Assembly: GCF_900186125.1 (NCBI RefSeq)
Contig: NZ_FYBQ01000004.1
Location: 143,509 to 207,508 of the forward strand
Direction of reading: 5' to 3'
DNA from: Listeria goaensis
GTDB taxonomy: Bacteria > Bacillota > Bacilli > Lactobacillales > Listeriaceae
Length of the DNA: 64,000 nt
Part shown: piece after piece, positions 1-9,351 of the stretch
Layout of the letters: the number at the start of each line of letters is the position of its first letter
How positions within the stretch are numbered: position 1 is the stretch's first letter
Position numbers and translations under genes: made by a program
The notes under the pieces: model-generated
Database searches by the model: none
What the model saw: the letters and a program-made list of their open reading frames with translations, nothing else
What the model was told of the DNA's origin: nothing

Positions 1-78
1 TGTCCCCGTATCTTTATCTCGAATAATCGTTAATTTGTGTTGGATAAGTGGATGATTTAAAACATGTACTTCCGCCAT
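1..78 (-). CDS. upp: Uracil phosphoribosyltransferase, 5' end only
   Basis: The gene runs off the left edge, so only the first 26 codons are present. They read [20 protein letters not shown] followed by DKDTGT, the characteristic N-terminus of bacterial Upp, which converts uracil and PRPP to UMP in pyrimidine salvage. The ATG at 78 is preceded by a strong AAAGGAGAG ribosome binding site. It lies downstream of glyA on the same strand, as in Listeria, but a terminator separates the two genes. The catalytic part lies outside the window. Confidence 0.93.
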   Translation of the reverse strand, partial: MAEVHVLNHPLIQHKLTIIRDKDTGT

Positions 79-170
79 TTTCTTCTCTCTCCTTTAAATT
101 CAAAAATTACCTCTACATTATTGTATCAGAACATCGCACGAGTGCAATACAAAAAACTATTACTTTTTAA

Positions 171-210
171 CAAAAAAAAGAAGCAGACCGAAAAGATCCA
201 CTTCTTTATA
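171..210 (-). terminator. Intrinsic terminator after glyA
   Basis: On the minus strand, just after the glyA stop, an 11-bp stem with a few G-U pairs (AGAAGTGGATC with GGTCTGCTTCT) closes a five-base loop and is followed by a run of eight T. It should separate glyA from upp. Confidence 0.85.
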
Positions 211-214
211 CTGT

Positions 215-1456
215 TTAAAGCTCCGGATAGAGCGGGTATTGGCTTGTTAATTCGCTTACCTGCGTTCCGACTTCCTCTAGGACACTTTCGTCCTCTAAGT
301 TATGCAAGACCTTGGCAATAAGCTCACCGACGATTTGCGTTGCGGCCGTGTCAAAGCCACGTGTCGTGATTGCTGCTGTCCCAACACGAATGCCGCTCGT
401 TACAAACGGACTTTCCGTTTCAAATGGAATGGCGTTCTTGTTGACCGTAATTCCAACGCTATCAAGCGCCTCTTCGGCTGCCTTGCCTGTAATTCCCAAC
501 TGATTTAAATCAATGAGTAATAAATGATTATCCGTGCCGCCAGTTAAAACTTGAACCCCATTTTCCTCAAGCGTCTTAGCAAGCTGTTTCGAATTTTCAA
601 TAATCCGTGCCGCATACGTTTTAAATTCTGGTTGAAGTGCCTCGCCAAAAGCAACCGCCTTACCAGCAATGACGTGCATTAGCGGACCACCTTGAATGCC
701 TGGGAAGATGGCTTTATTAATTTTTGCTTCCCATTCAGCTTTCGCCAAAATAAGACCGCCGCGTGGGCCACGCAACGTTTTATGTGTGGTTGTCGTTACA
801 AAATCGGCATATTCTACAGGATTTTGATGTAGGCCTGCCGCCACTAAACCAGCGATATGCGCCATGTCTACCATTAAGTATGCGCCCACTTCATCCGCAA
901 TTTCACGGAATTTCGCAAAATCAATGGCGCGCGGATAAGCACTTGCCCCTGCGACAATCATTTTTGGTTTGTGTTCTAACGCTGTTGCTCTTACAATATC
1001 ATAATCAATTTGCTTCGTTTCTTTACTCACACCATATTCAACAAAATTGTACAATAAGCCACTAAAATTAACTGGGCTTCCGTGCGTTAAATGTCCACCG
1101 TGCGCTAAATTCATCCCTAGAACAGTGTCCCCAGGCGTTAATACAGCTTGATAAACGGCCATATTCGCTTGTGCTCCGGAATGCGGTTGCACGTTGGCAT
1201 ATTCAGCACCAAATAATTGTTTGGCACGATCTCTTGCTAAGTCCTCCACAATATCCACGTACTCACAACCACCATAGTAACGTTTACGCGGATATCCTTC
1301 TGCATACTTGTTTGTCAGTACCGATCCCATAGCTTCCATCACTTGTTCGCTAACAAAATTTTCAGATGCAATTAACTCAATGTTATTTCTTTGTCTTCCA
1401 AGTTCTAAACGAATCGCATCAAAAACTTCCTTGTCTTGCTTTTGCAGATAAACCAA
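215..1456 (-). CDS. glyA: Serine hydroxymethyltransferase
   Basis: Cytosolic PLP enzyme interconverting serine plus tetrahydrofolate with glycine plus 5,10-methylene-THF, the main source of one-carbon units. The product is 413 aa, the usual length. It has the conserved ELIASENF start, the SHMT segments around HSGAQAN and the PLP-lysine motif [14 protein letters not shown] near residue 226. I chose the TTG at 1456 (MVYLQKQ) over the in-frame ATG at 1471. The ATG would sit almost on the transcription start predicted from the TATAAT at 1481-1486 and has no usable ribosome site. The TTG is preceded by GGATGGGGG. The gene has its own promoter and terminator. In L. monocytogenes a small phosphatase gene lies between ywlC and glyA (from memory); it is absent here. 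Confidence 0.95.
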   Translation of the reverse strand: MVYLQKQDKEVFDAIRLELGRQRNNIELIASENFVSEQVMEAMGSVLTNKYAEGYPRKRYYGGCEYVDIVEDLARDRAKQLFGAEYANVQPHSGAQANMAVYQAVLTPGDTVLGMNLAHGGHLTHGSPVNFSGLLYNFVEYGVSKETKQIDYDIVRATALEHKPKMIVAGASAYPRAIDFAKFREIADEVGAYLMVDMAHIAGLVAAGLHQNPVEYADFVTTTTHKTLRGPRGGLILAKAEWEAKINKAIFPGIQGGPLMHVIAGKAVAFGEALQPEFKTYAARIIENSKQLAKTLEENGVQVLTGGTDNHLLLIDLNQLGITGKAAEEALDSVGITVNKNAIPFETESPFVTSGIRVGTAAITTRGFDTAATQIVGELIAKVLHNLEDESVLEEVGTQVSELTSQYPLYPEL

Positions 1457-1480
1457 TACGAGGACCCCCATCCTTTTTTT

Positions 1481-1486
1481 ATTATA
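1481..1486 (-). promoter_or_regulatory. Putative glyA -10 element
   Basis: A perfect TATAAT on the minus strand about 25 bases ahead of the TTG start. No good -35 box is visible at 16-18 bp spacing. It supports the TTG start, because transcription would begin at or inside the alternative ATG. Confidence 0.5.
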
Positions 1487-1566
1487 GTGTGAATTTTTGT
1501 ATTATCCATAATATTACTTGAATCTGGATGAAAATCAAGTATTTTTTGCGATTTTTTAGTAAATTT

Positions 1567-1590
1567 TGAAAGTGAAGCGTTTCACTCAGA
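1567..1590 (-). terminator. Weak hairpin after ywlC
   Basis: AGTGAA and TTCACT form a six-bp stem downstream of the ywlC stop, followed by TTCAAAATTT rather than a clean T tract. It may terminate the prfA-prmC-ywlC transcript only partially. Confidence 0.35.
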
Positions 1591-1610
1591 AAAACCGCTC
1601 CACAACTCAT

Positions 1611-2639
1611 TCAGTTAGTTAAGTATTTATTGCCAGCTGCTTTTTCTAAACGGTTCATAATCGCTTCACCAATTCCATCTCTGTCATATGGTTCTGCTAA
1701 AATGAGCGTTACGTCTGTATGATCAAAAAGACGTAAGCCGTCATATAAGCGTCTTGCGATATCTTCCATTTTTTGTTTGCTGCCGATTTTAATTATATTT
1801 ACGGACGCATTAATTTCGCTGGCGAGTTCATCTGAAACTAGCAAGCCAACACTTTCGCCATTTTCCTCAGCCTGTTTAATTTGCTCTTCCCAAAAAGCAA
1901 CATCGCCTTTTACGAGATAAACTGGTGCTTCAGGGGCGTAATGGGTATATTTCATGCCCGGTGCTCTTGGGGTTTCTTCTTTTGTTTCAATATTTTTAGC
2001 TGATTTCACTTGACCGATAACTTTTTCAATTTGTTCGATTGATACGCCACCAGGGCGCAAAATAGTTGGTATTTCTTCCGCAAAATCGATAACAGTTGAT
2101 TCTAAGCCTACGCCTGTGCTTCCGCCGTCAATAATGGCGGCAATTTTTCCGGTTAAATCTTCTTCTACGTGCCGAGCGGTTGTTGGACTTGGACGTCCAG
2201 AACGATTAGCACTCGGGGCAGCTACTGGGCGCCCTGTTAGGCGAAGCAATTCTAAGCCTACTGGATGAACGGGCATCCGCACACCGACTGTATCTAATCC
2301 AGCGGTCGCATTTTTCGCAATACTACCTTTTTTCATTGGCAAAATAAGCGTAAGAGGCCCTGGCCAAAACACATCAATTAATTTTTGTGCTTTTTTAGGA
2401 ATTCGCTCGATGAACTCGTCCATTTGGCTCGCACTCGCAATGTGGACAATAAGCGGATTATCAGACGGGCGTCCTTTTGCTTCAAAAATTTTCTGTACGG
2501 CTTTTTCATTTGTTGCATCTGCTCCTAAGCCATACACGGTTTCTGTCGGGAATGCGACTGTTTCGCCGTTTCTTAGAAGCTCTGCTGCTTCGTTATAAAT
2601 CTGTTTGCCTTGATCAATATTCCAAAGTTTCGTTTCCAT
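1611..2639 (-). CDS. ywlC: L-threonylcarbamoyladenylate synthase (Sua5/YwlC)
   Basis: Makes threonylcarbamoyl-AMP from threonine, bicarbonate and ATP, the first step of t6A37 modification of ANN-decoding tRNAs. The 342-aa protein has the two-domain Sua5 layout. An N-terminal YrdC domain (about residues 10-200) carries FPTETVYGLG and KGRPSDNPLIVHI. The linker motif PGMKYTHYAPEAP leads to a C-terminal Sua5 domain. The ATG at 2639 is chosen because AAGGAG lies ten bases upstream; a longer in-frame reading to 2726 has no such site and no family similarity. It lies downstream of prfA and prmC, a common Bacillales order, but a DnaA-box region and terminator intervene. Confidence 0.93.
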   Translation of the reverse strand: METKLWNIDQGKQIYNEAAELLRNGETVAFPTETVYGLGADATNEKAVQKIFEAKGRPSDNPLIVHIASASQMDEFIERIPKKAQKLIDVFWPGPLTLILPMKKGSIAKNATAGLDTVGVRMPVHPVGLELLRLTGRPVAAPSANRSGRPSPTTARHVEEDLTGKIAAIIDGGSTGVGLESTVIDFAEEIPTILRPGGVSIEQIEKVIGQVKSAKNIETKEETPRAPGMKYTHYAPEAPVYLVKGDVAFWEEQIKQAEENGESVGLLVSDELASEINASVNIIKIGSKQKMEDIARRLYDGLRLFDHTDVTLILAEPYDRDGIGEAIMNRLEKAAGNKYLTN

Positions 2640-2773
2640 CTTTGAAAAACTCCTTTTTTGACTTCTATTCTCTATTTTAACCGTTTTAAAGCTTTTTTTC
2701 ACCCGTCTAACTAAAAAAATCGGCATATTTCCGATGAAACTGGGAAATTACGCCAAATATAAAACTAAATTAG

Positions 2774-3021
2774 TTATCCACATTCTGTGGATAATAATTT
2801 TGTCAATGGGGATAAGTTTTTGTGAACCTGTGGATAATGTTAATAAATGTGTTGATAAGTGGATTTTTAATATTAAAATTTGGTTAAAAATATTTTTTTG
2901 CACAAATTGTTATCCACAGATAAAAATAAAATTTAAGACGCTCCTTCGCAGGAACGTCTTTATACCAACATATTTGAGCAAACCACAATGCGATCTTTAT
3001 TGTTAATATCTTTGTGGATAA
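2774..3021. other. DnaA-box cluster between ywlC and prmC
   Basis: Five exact DnaA boxes (TTATCCACA or its complement) lie at 2774-2782, 2786-2794, 2829-2837, 2910-2918 and 3013-3021. The last is inside the 3' end of prmC. Near-matches occur at 2807-2815 and 2850-2858. An AT-rich stretch (2860-2905) lies among them. This is too dense to be chance. No dnaA or dnaN gene is nearby, so it is not expected to be the replication origin. As I recall, B. subtilis has a DnaA-box cluster in its ywlB-ywlC region, so a conserved DnaA-titrating or transcription-regulating cluster is the likeliest role. Confidence 0.8.
2935..2962 (-). terminator. Terminator overlapping the prmC stop codon
   Basis: AAGACGTTCCT and AGGAGCGTCTT pair over 11 bp with a GCGA loop, followed by an A/T-rich stretch (AAATTTTATTTTT) rather than a pure T run. 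The TAA of prmC (2960-2962) touches the base of the stem. Confidence 0.65.
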
Positions 3022-3817
3022 CTACCTCTGCTTGTGGAAAACTTTTTTGCAATAATTTTTGGACGGCTTTGCCTTGTGCATAACCAATTTCAAGTCCAAT
3101 CCAAAACTTTTCATTGACTAGCTGGGGTAAATCATTAGCGAGGCGCTCATACATTGCTAAGCCTTCGTTTTCGGCGAATAGCGCAAGCTCTGGTTCATTT
3201 TTCAACACATAATCGGACATTTCTTTTCGCTCGACTTCCGCAATATACGGCGGGTTGGCAACAATCATATCAAAAGTTCGGGCTGCCGCCTTGAACGTCG
3301 CTACTAAATCGGTCTGGACGAACTCCACTTTCGCTTCTAAAACTCGGCTATTTTTTTCTGCTACTAAAAGAGCTTCTTTGGATATGTCTGAAGCCGCTAC
3401 AGTGAGGCGTGGCACGCTTTTTTTCAGCGCGACAGCAATTGCTCCACTTCCTGTACAAATGTCTAAAACCGTGCGTATCGCTTCTTTCTGGGCTACTCGT
3501 TCTGCAAGCAAAACGAGTTCTTCCGTTTCCGGACGTGGAATAAGCACGTTTTGATCCACATAAAAATCAAAACCATAAAATGGCGCTGTATTTAAAATGT
3601 ACTGGACGGGCTCACCGTCTAAATAACGTTTAAAATCCGCCTGAAACTGCGCTTCGCTTTCAGCAGAAAGCCCATCCGAAAGGCGCGTCCACAATTCTGA
3701 CCTTGTGTATTCTAGGCGTGTTTCAAGTAAAATTTCAGCGGCATTTAAATCTAAATGCCGCTCTTCTAAAATTTGTTTTGCTTCTTTTAGTACCGAAGAA
3801 ATTGTTTTATTCTGCAT
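2960..3817 (-). CDS. prmC: Release factor glutamine methyltransferase (PrmC/HemK)
   Basis: SAM-dependent enzyme that methylates the GGQ glutamine of release factors RF1 and RF2. The 285-aa protein has an N-terminal helical domain, the SAM-binding motif [13 protein letters not shown] and the diagnostic NPPY catalytic motif (VANPPYIAE). It overlaps the 3' end of prfA, its substrate gene, by 11 bases, so translation is probably coupled. The gene's 3' end contains a DnaA box and the stop codon sits in a terminator stem. Confidence 0.95.
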   Translation of the reverse strand: MQNKTISSVLKEAKQILEERHLDLNAAEILLETRLEYTRSELWTRLSDGLSAESEAQFQADFKRYLDGEPVQYILNTAPFYGFDFYVDQNVLIPRPETEELVLLAERVAQKEAIRTVLDICTGSGAIAVALKKSVPRLTVAASDISKEALLVAEKNSRVLEAKVEFVQTDLVATFKAAARTFDMIVANPPYIAEVERKEMSDYVLKNEPELALFAENEGLAMYERLANDLPQLVNEKFWIGLEIGYAQGKAVQKLLQKSFPQAEVVIHKDINNKDRIVVCSNMLV

Positions 3818-4883
3818 CGTTTAAATGCTCCAGCTTGCTCGTTTGATCTTCCAAAATGAGCACATCGATAATTTCATCCAATTTCCCTTCCATAATTTGG
3901 TCGAGTTTTTGAATCGTTAAGCCGATGCGGTGATCCGTCACACGATTTTGCGGGTAGTTGTATGTCCGAATCCGCTCCGAGCGGTCGCCTGTCCCAACAG
4001 CCGATTTACGCGTTGCATCGTATTCTTCGCGCGCTTCGCTTTCAAACTTGTCAAAAACACGTGCGCGTAAAACTTTCATCGCTTTTTCTTTATTTTTAAT
4101 TTGTGAACGTTCATCTTGCATGGACACCACAATCCCAGTCGGAATATGTGTTAATCGAACGGCTGACATCGTCGTATTGACACTTTGTCCGCCAGCCCCA
4201 GTTGAGGCGAATGTATCTGTGCGAATATCTTTATCTTGAATATCGATTTCAACATCTTCCGCTTCTGGTAAAATTGCAACGGTTGCCGTGGACGTATGAA
4301 TGCGCCCGCCAGATTCGGTTTCTGGGACACGCTGAACACGGTGAGCGCCGTTTTCGTACTTTAGGCGAGAATATGCTCCGTCACCTGTAATCATGGCGAT
4401 AACTTCTTTGTAGCCACCAATTCCGGTTGGGTTTGCGTCCATAATTTCTACTTTGTAGCCACGCGATTCTGCATAGCGACTGTACATTCGGAATAAGTCA
4501 CCAGCGAATAAAGCCGCCTCATCGCCGCCCGCCGCCCCGCGGATTTCCATAATAACGTTTTTATCATCATTTGGATCTTTGGGTACAAGTAAAAGTTTCA
4601 TTTTTTCTTCGAGCTCTATTTTTTCTTCCTGCAAGCCAGAAAGTTCTTCCTTCGCCATTTCGCGCATATCGTCGTCGAGCTTTTCCGAAAGAAGCTCTTT
4701 TGTTTCCTCAATTTGACTCGTCACTTCTTTATAATGACGATAAGTTTCAACCGTTTCAGCAATTCCCGACTGTTCCTTTGACAAATCACGCAAACGCTTT
4801 GGATCAGATACAACTTCTGGATCACTTAAAAGTTCATTTAGTTCCTCGTAGCGGTTTTCCACCGCTTGTAATCGGTCATACAT
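3807..4883 (-). CDS. prfA: Peptide chain release factor 1
   Basis: RF1 recognises UAA and UAG stop codons and triggers peptide release. The 358-aa length is standard. The codon-recognition tripeptide region reads [16 protein letters not shown] (PET in place of PAT) and the catalytic loop is [12 protein letters not shown]. The ATG at 4883 has GAGGTG eight bases upstream. It is the first gene of prfA-prmC and follows tdk by 16 bases, so tdk-prfA-prmC is probably one transcript. This is not the Listeria virulence regulator of the same name. Confidence 0.96.
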   Translation of the reverse strand: MYDRLQAVENRYEELNELLSDPEVVSDPKRLRDLSKEQSGIAETVETYRHYKEVTSQIEETKELLSEKLDDDMREMAKEELSGLQEEKIELEEKMKLLLVPKDPNDDKNVIMEIRGAAGGDEAALFAGDLFRMYSRYAESRGYKVEIMDANPTGIGGYKEVIAMITGDGAYSRLKYENGAHRVQRVPETESGGRIHTSTATVAILPEAEDVEIDIQDKDIRTDTFASTGAGGQSVNTTMSAVRLTHIPTGIVVSMQDERSQIKNKEKAMKVLRARVFDKFESEAREEYDATRKSAVGTGDRSERIRTYNYPQNRVTDHRIGLTIQKLDQIMEGKLDEIIDVLILEDQTSKLEHLNDAE

Positions 4884-4899
4884 ATTCTTAGCACCTCAC

Positions 4900-5478
4900 T
4901 TAATCTGCTATCGGCGGATGAGCGTGACATTTCCGACAAACTGGATAGTACTGGTCATTTCCACCAATTAAAATTTGTTCTCCTGTATAAACAGGCTTCC
5001 CTTGGTCGTCTACACGTAAAACCATCGTTGCTTTTTTGGCACAAAACCAACAAATCGTTTTCATTTCTTCGATTTTATCCGCATAGAGTAGTAAATATTT
5101 CGATCCTTCGAAAAGCTCATTTTGAAAATCATTCTTCAAACCATACGCAATAACTGGAATCCCTAATTCATCCACAATATTGGCCAGTTCAAACACATGA
5201 TGTTTTTCTAAAAACTGCGATTCATCTAAAAGCACACAAAATGGTCGTGGATGCATCCTTTTCACTTCTTCAAAAATATTCGTATCCGAGAAAACCGGTG
5301 TCGCATCACGTTTTAAACCAATACGGCTAGAAATCACGCCCACCTTATCACGGTCATCAATTCCTGATGTAAAAATCACAACTGGTTTATTTTGCTCTTC
5401 ATAATTATGAGCCACTTTTAAAATTTCAATTGTTTTACCGCTATTCATTGCCCCGTATCTAAAAAATAACTGCGCCAT
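4900..5478 (-). CDS. tdk: Thymidine kinase
   Basis: Phosphorylates thymidine to dTMP for salvage. The 192-aa type II kinase has the P-loop [11 protein letters not shown], the LLDESQF Walker B segment, and zinc-binding cysteines in ICWFCAKKA and CRKCHAH. The ATG at 5478 is preferred over the GTG one codon upstream because it has better spacing from AAAAGGGG. It is the promoter-proximal gene of a likely tdk-prfA-prmC transcript and follows the thrB terminator. Confidence 0.95.
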   Translation of the reverse strand: MAQLFFRYGAMNSGKTIEILKVAHNYEEQNKPVVIFTSGIDDRDKVGVISSRIGLKRDATPVFSDTNIFEEVKRMHPRPFCVLLDESQFLEKHHVFELANIVDELGIPVIAYGLKNDFQNELFEGSKYLLLYADKIEEMKTICWFCAKKATMVLRVDDQGKPVYTGEQILIGGNDQYYPVCRKCHAHPPIAD

Positions 5479-5549
5479 CACCTTTGCCCCTTTTCTTAAA
5501 CTCTTTTCCTATTCTAACACAGCCGAAGAAAAATTGGGATAATGAACAA

Positions 5550-5580
5550 AAAAAATCGAGTGCAAAAAGCACTCAATTTT
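5550..5580. terminator. Terminator after thrB
   Basis: GAGTGC (5558-5563) and GCACTC (5569-5574) form a short stem with an AAAAA/TTTTT loop. On the minus strand it is followed by GATTTTTTTTG, so it ends the hom-thrC-thrB operon. Confidence 0.85.
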
Positions 5581-5585
5581 AGAAT

Positions 5586-6452
5586 TTATTCAAATACAAG
5601 CGAGCCGCTCCCCTCAACTTCAAGCGCAAGCACATTCGCCTCCGCATCAAAGCCTTGAAGCACACTCATTAGGTTTGTTTTCTTGTCATGCGGGGCAAAA
5701 ATTAAAATCGTCGGACCTGCACCACTTAAACAAGTCGCGTAAGCACCTTCTGCGCGCGCAATTTCGCGAATTTTAACAAGATGAGGCACTAGCTTTGCAC
5801 GATATTTTTCGTGCCATAAATCGCGCTCCATCATCTCTCCCGCAAGCGTCATGTCATTTTGGAGCACAGCCGCAATCATCACGTTCGAAATCGCGCTCGC
5901 AGACACCGCCTCTTTATACGCAAGCATTTCGGGCAAAACATTACGACTCTCACTGGTTAAAAGCTCCGTTTTAGGAATAAACGCTAAAATCGCGCAATTT
6001 GGAAACAGGTGACGCACATAAAAATCAGCGTCCTTAAGTTTCGCGCCTACGACCAAGTTGCCGAGCACGGCTGGCGCCACGTTATCTGGATGCCCTTCAA
6101 TTTCAGCCGCGATTTCAACTTTCCGTTCTTTCGACAAGCCAAGATTTCCTAGAAAATTCGCGAGTTCAATTCCCGAAACAACAGCAGCCGAGCTACTCCC
6201 CAAACCGCGTGCAGTTGGAATATCGCACGTCATTTTAAGCGCATGCGGCGTTAAATCTGGCACAAGCGATAACGCCGTCGAGATAATGACATTCGTTTCG
6301 TCATTCGGGATGCCGCCGCCTAAGTCATGCTCAATATGCCATTTTGAGCTAGCTTCCCCAATTTCAAGCGTCAAGTAAAGCGTTAGCGCGAGACCGCACG
6401 AATCAAATCCCGGCCCTAGATTGGCAGTCGTTGCAGGTACACGGATACGCAT
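5586..6452 (-). CDS. thrB: Homoserine kinase
   Basis: GHMP-family kinase that phosphorylates homoserine to O-phosphohomoserine, the penultimate step of threonine synthesis. The 288-aa protein has the N-terminal VPATTANLGPGFDS motif, the ATP-binding PTARGLGSSSAA loop and the C-terminal GAGPTI motif. It overlaps thrC by one base and is the last gene of the threonine operon. Confidence 0.96.
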   Translation of the reverse strand: MRIRVPATTANLGPGFDSCGLALTLYLTLEIGEASSKWHIEHDLGGGIPNDETNVIISTALSLVPDLTPHALKMTCDIPTARGLGSSSAAVVSGIELANFLGNLGLSKERKVEIAAEIEGHPDNVAPAVLGNLVVGAKLKDADFYVRHLFPNCAILAFIPKTELLTSESRNVLPEMLAYKEAVSASAISNVMIAAVLQNDMTLAGEMMERDLWHEKYRAKLVPHLVKIREIARAEGAYATCLSGAGPTILIFAPHDKKTNLMSVLQGFDAEANVLALEVEGSGSLVFE

Positions 6453-7507
6453 TAGGCGTTCACTCCGTTTTGCAGGTGCGCGCGCATTTCATCGACGTTT
6501 TCAGCATGAATGATGTTAAAATCATGCACACTCATCGCCGTGTCAGGGTCTTTAAGGCCATTTCCAGTAAACACACAAACAACGGTTTGACCCGGCTTGA
6601 TTTTACCATTTTTCACATGTTGAATGACGCCTGCAAGCGATGCGGCTGAACCCGGTTCGATAAACACGCCGTCTTGCCTAGCCACTTTTTTGTATGCATT
6701 TACAATTTCATCATCTGTCACGGAGTCGATATAGCCATTTGATTCGTCGCGTGCAGCTTCTGCCAAACTCCAACTCGCAGGATTCCCAATTCGAATCGCC
6801 GTCGCAATCGTTTCCGGATTCGCAATTGGTTCGCCTTTTACGATTGCCGCTGCCCCTTCCGCTTCAAAGCCGTGCATCGCCGGACGTCCAGACGCGAATT
6901 TGTCGTCCCATTCTTTGAACCCTTTCCAGTAAGCCGAAATATTTCCCGCATTGCCAACTGGGATGGCCAAAACATCTGGTGCCTGTCCAAGCTGTTCGCA
7001 AATTTCAAACGCAGCCGTCTTTTGACCCTCTAGGCGGTAAGGGTTGACTGAATTTACGAGAGTCACCGCTTCCGTTTCTGCTAATTTTCTAACCGAATCA
7101 AGGGCTTCGTCAAAGTTCCCCTGAATCGCGATGATGTCGGCGCCGTACATAACAGCCTGTGCGAGTTTCCCGAGTGCCACTTTGCCGTCCGGGATAACGA
7201 TGTATGCTTTCATACCCGCACGAGTTGCGTAGGCTGCCGCTGCCGCTGATGTGTTCCCCGTCGAGGCGCAAATAACCGCCTCAGCACCTTCCTCTTTCGC
7301 TTTCGCAACCGCCATGACCATGCCACGGTCCTTAAACGAGCCCGTCGGATTTAGTCCTTCGTATTTGCCGTACAAGTTCACACCCAACTCTTTGGATAAA
7401 TGAGGCAAAGGAATAAGTGGCGTATTGCCTTCCGCAAGCGAGATGAGCGGTGTACGTTCTGAAATCGGTAAAAAATCTTTATATTTATCAAGAAGTCCTT
7501 TATACAT
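6452..7507 (-). CDS. thrC: Threonine synthase
   Basis: PLP enzyme converting O-phosphohomoserine to threonine. The 351-aa protein is the short Bacillus-type form. The PLP lysine lies in [11 protein letters not shown], followed by the phosphate-binding ASTGNTSAA loop. It lies five bases after hom and overlaps thrB, so the three genes are one transcription unit. Confidence 0.96.
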   Translation of the reverse strand: MYKGLLDKYKDFLPISERTPLISLAEGNTPLIPLPHLSKELGVNLYGKYEGLNPTGSFKDRGMVMAVAKAKEEGAEAVICASTGNTSAAAAAYATRAGMKAYIVIPDGKVALGKLAQAVMYGADIIAIQGNFDEALDSVRKLAETEAVTLVNSVNPYRLEGQKTAAFEICEQLGQAPDVLAIPVGNAGNISAYWKGFKEWDDKFASGRPAMHGFEAEGAAAIVKGEPIANPETIATAIRIGNPASWSLAEAARDESNGYIDSVTDDEIVNAYKKVARQDGVFIEPGSAASLAGVIQHVKNGKIKPGQTVVCVFTGNGLKDPDTAMSVHDFNIIHAENVDEMRAHLQNGVNA

Positions 7508-7512
7508 ATTAC

Positions 7513-8799
7513 TTAACCCTCCACAACTGCATATTTAGTCAAAATGCGTATTTCTGGTTCTTCTTCTGCGCGGTTTAGTGCCACACTTAGTTGCGCCTTG
7601 CTAATTGAATGCGTCACGATCACAACCGTTGCCGTGAATTCATTGAGTGGCTCCTGAATAATTTTATCAAATCCGACGCCAGCTTCAGCAAAAATTTGCG
7701 TTAATTTTAAAAATGTCCCCGTCTTGTCGTCCATTTCCAAACGTAAATAATACTTGGAGTAAACTTTTTCTTTTGGCGTATGTTTCGTTTCGTGAATGAA
7801 GCTATTAAACGCGTTTCCGTTTGTGCCAAGCTTACTATTTTTCGCCACCGTAATTAAATCGCTGACAACGCTAGTCGCGGTTGGCAATTCGCCAGCGCCA
7901 GGACCGTAAAACATTGTTTCGCCTACTGCTGCACCGGTTACAAAAACCGCATTATTCTCATAGTTTACTCCCGACAACGGGTGTGCTCTTGGAAGCAGAA
8001 CTGGTCCAACGTCAACACTTACCGAACCGTCTACTTCTTCCGCACGGCCAACAAGTTTCACCTTGTATCCTAATTGATAGGCTGTCGAAATGTCTAGCGG
8101 AGAAATTCCACGAATACCCGTTGTTTCAACATCATCTAAACGAACATTCATACCGAACGCTAGTCGTGTTAAAATAACCATTTTGCGCGCCGCATCAATT
8201 CCGTCCACATCACTTGTTGGATCAGCTTCTGCAAAACCTAGGTCTTGCGCTTCTTTTAAAACATCATCATAACTTTTATTTTCAGTAGTCATTTTTGTTA
8301 GCATGTAATTGGTCGTCCCGTTTACAATACCCATCACTTTTTGTATTTTATCTGCCGCTAAGCTGTTTACAATTGTTCGTAAAATCGGAATGCCGCCTGC
8401 CACACTTGCCTCATAAAATAAATCGCAACCATTTTCCTGTGCAACCGTAACAAGTTCATCTCCGTGGATAGCAATTAAATCTTTATTCGCTGTTACAACA
8501 TGTTTCTTGGCTTTCAATGCGCGCAAAATATACTCACGTGCAATATCAATGCTACCCATAACCTCAACAACAACCGCAATTTCTGGATCTTCAAAAATAT
8601 CATCCGGCGTGGTCGTAAGTGTAAAACCTTTCGTCTCGTATCTGCGATTTTTTTCAAGATCACGAACAAGCACTGTTTTAACGGTAATATTGTAGCCCGT
8701 CACTTGACTAATTTTTTCTTGGTGTTCTTCTAAAATATGAATGACGCCACTGCCGACTGTCCCAAAGCCTAGCACGCCTACTTGTAAATTTGCTTTCAC
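7513..8799 (-). CDS. hom: Homoserine dehydrogenase with ACT domain
   Basis: NAD(P)-dependent reduction of aspartate semialdehyde to homoserine, the branch point to threonine and methionine. The 428-aa protein has an N-terminal Rossmann motif ([10 protein letters not shown]), the catalytic domain with the [16 protein letters not shown] motif, and a C-terminal ACT domain (from about residue 350, [16 protein letters not shown]) usually used for threonine feedback. It is the first gene of the operon, with a promoter about 50 bases upstream and an AAGGAGG ribosome site. Confidence 0.96.
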   Translation of the reverse strand: MKANLQVGVLGFGTVGSGVIHILEEHQEKISQVTGYNITVKTVLVRDLEKNRRYETKGFTLTTTPDDIFEDPEIAVVVEVMGSIDIAREYILRALKAKKHVVTANKDLIAIHGDELVTVAQENGCDLFYEASVAGGIPILRTIVNSLAADKIQKVMGIVNGTTNYMLTKMTTENKSYDDVLKEAQDLGFAEADPTSDVDGIDAARKMVILTRLAFGMNVRLDDVETTGIRGISPLDISTAYQLGYKVKLVGRAEEVDGSVSVDVGPVLLPRAHPLSGVNYENNAVFVTGAAVGETMFYGPGAGELPTATSVVSDLITVAKNSKLGTNGNAFNSFIHETKHTPKEKVYSKYYLRLEMDDKTGTFLKLTQIFAEAGVGFDKIIQEPLNEFTATVVIVTHSISKAQLSVALNRAEEEPEIRILTKYAVVEG

Positions 8800-8850
8800 A
8801 TGAAAACCTCCTTATTAAATTGTTCACTTTTCAAAAAAGTAATTAGTGCT

Positions 8851-8880
8851 ATTATACGCAAATCCTGACATAAAAGTAAA
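8851..8880 (-). promoter_or_regulatory. hom-thrC-thrB promoter
   Basis: On the minus strand a perfect TATAAT (8851-8856) and a TTTACT -35 (8875-8880) are separated by 18 bp. The leader to the ATG is about 45 bases. No T-box or leader-peptide attenuator is visible in it. Confidence 0.6.
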
Positions 8881-8930
8881 GCTCATTTGCGAACTTTCCC
8901 ATTTTTTTAATTTAACTGACAACTTTTCGT

Positions 8931-8968
8931 CAAAAAGAAAAACACACCCCATTAAATGAGGTGTGCGC
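8931..8968 (-). terminator. Terminator after rpmE2
   Basis: ACACCTC and GGGGTGT pair around an A/T-rich loop and are followed by TTTTTCTTTTT on the minus strand, about 35 bases past the rpmE2 stop. Confidence 0.85.
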
Positions 8969-9002
8969 AGTATTTCGATTATTAAGCTTCCAACATACAG
9001 AA

Positions 9003-9248
9003 TTATTTGATTCCGTATTTTTTGTTGAAGCGGTCCACACGTCCGTCGGCAGTCGCGTGTTTTTGTTTACCAGTATAGAATGGGTGTGAATCAGAAGAGA
9101 TTTCGACACGTAGTAACGGATATTCGTTACCATCTTCCCATTGAATAGTTTCACTTGAATGTTTAGTAGAACCAGACAAGAATTTGAAATCAGTACTAGT
9201 ATCAACGAAAACAACTGGACGGTATTCAGGATGAATTCCAGCTTTCAT
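9003..9248 (-). CDS. rpmE2: Ribosomal protein bL31, type B (zinc-free)
   Basis: The 81-aa protein is a large-subunit ribosomal protein of the bL31 type B family. It starts [16 protein letters not shown] and contains the [10 protein letters not shown] motif. It lacks the CxxC zinc-binding cysteines of the type A form, so it is independent of zinc. It lies upstream of the threonine operon and downstream of rho, with its own terminator. In L. monocytogenes the teichoic-acid decoration gene gtcA lies between this gene and rho; here only about 100 non-coding bases separate them. Confidence 0.95.
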   Translation of the reverse strand: MKAGIHPEYRPVVFVDTSTDFKFLSGSTKHSSETIQWEDGNEYPLLRVEISSDSHPFYTGKQKHATADGRVDRFNKKYGIK

Positions 9249-9351
9249 TTCTTTTCAACTCCTTCGCCCTGAATCATCTGAAACAGAGTAATTAACTGCA
9301 GAAAACACACAGTACAATAATTATAACAAGCACAGCGAAAACAAGCAACAG

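Noticed and set aside
1456..1471. ATG at 1471 as the glyA start
   Set aside because: It coincides with the predicted transcription start and has no spaced ribosome site; the TTG at 1456 has both and matches the family N-terminus.
2774..3021. Chromosomal replication origin
   Set aside because: DnaA boxes and an AT-rich stretch are present, but neighbours are ywlC and prmC, with no dnaA, dnaN, rpmH or similar nearby. A titration cluster fits better.
3807..4883. prfA as the Listeria virulence regulator PrfA
   Set aside because: The protein has the GGQ motif and full length of release factor 1; the shared gene symbol is a coincidence.
8800..8930. Threonine-specific attenuator or T-box before hom
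   Set aside because: The leader is only about 45 bases from the predicted start and has no T-box sequence, leader peptide or alternative hairpins.
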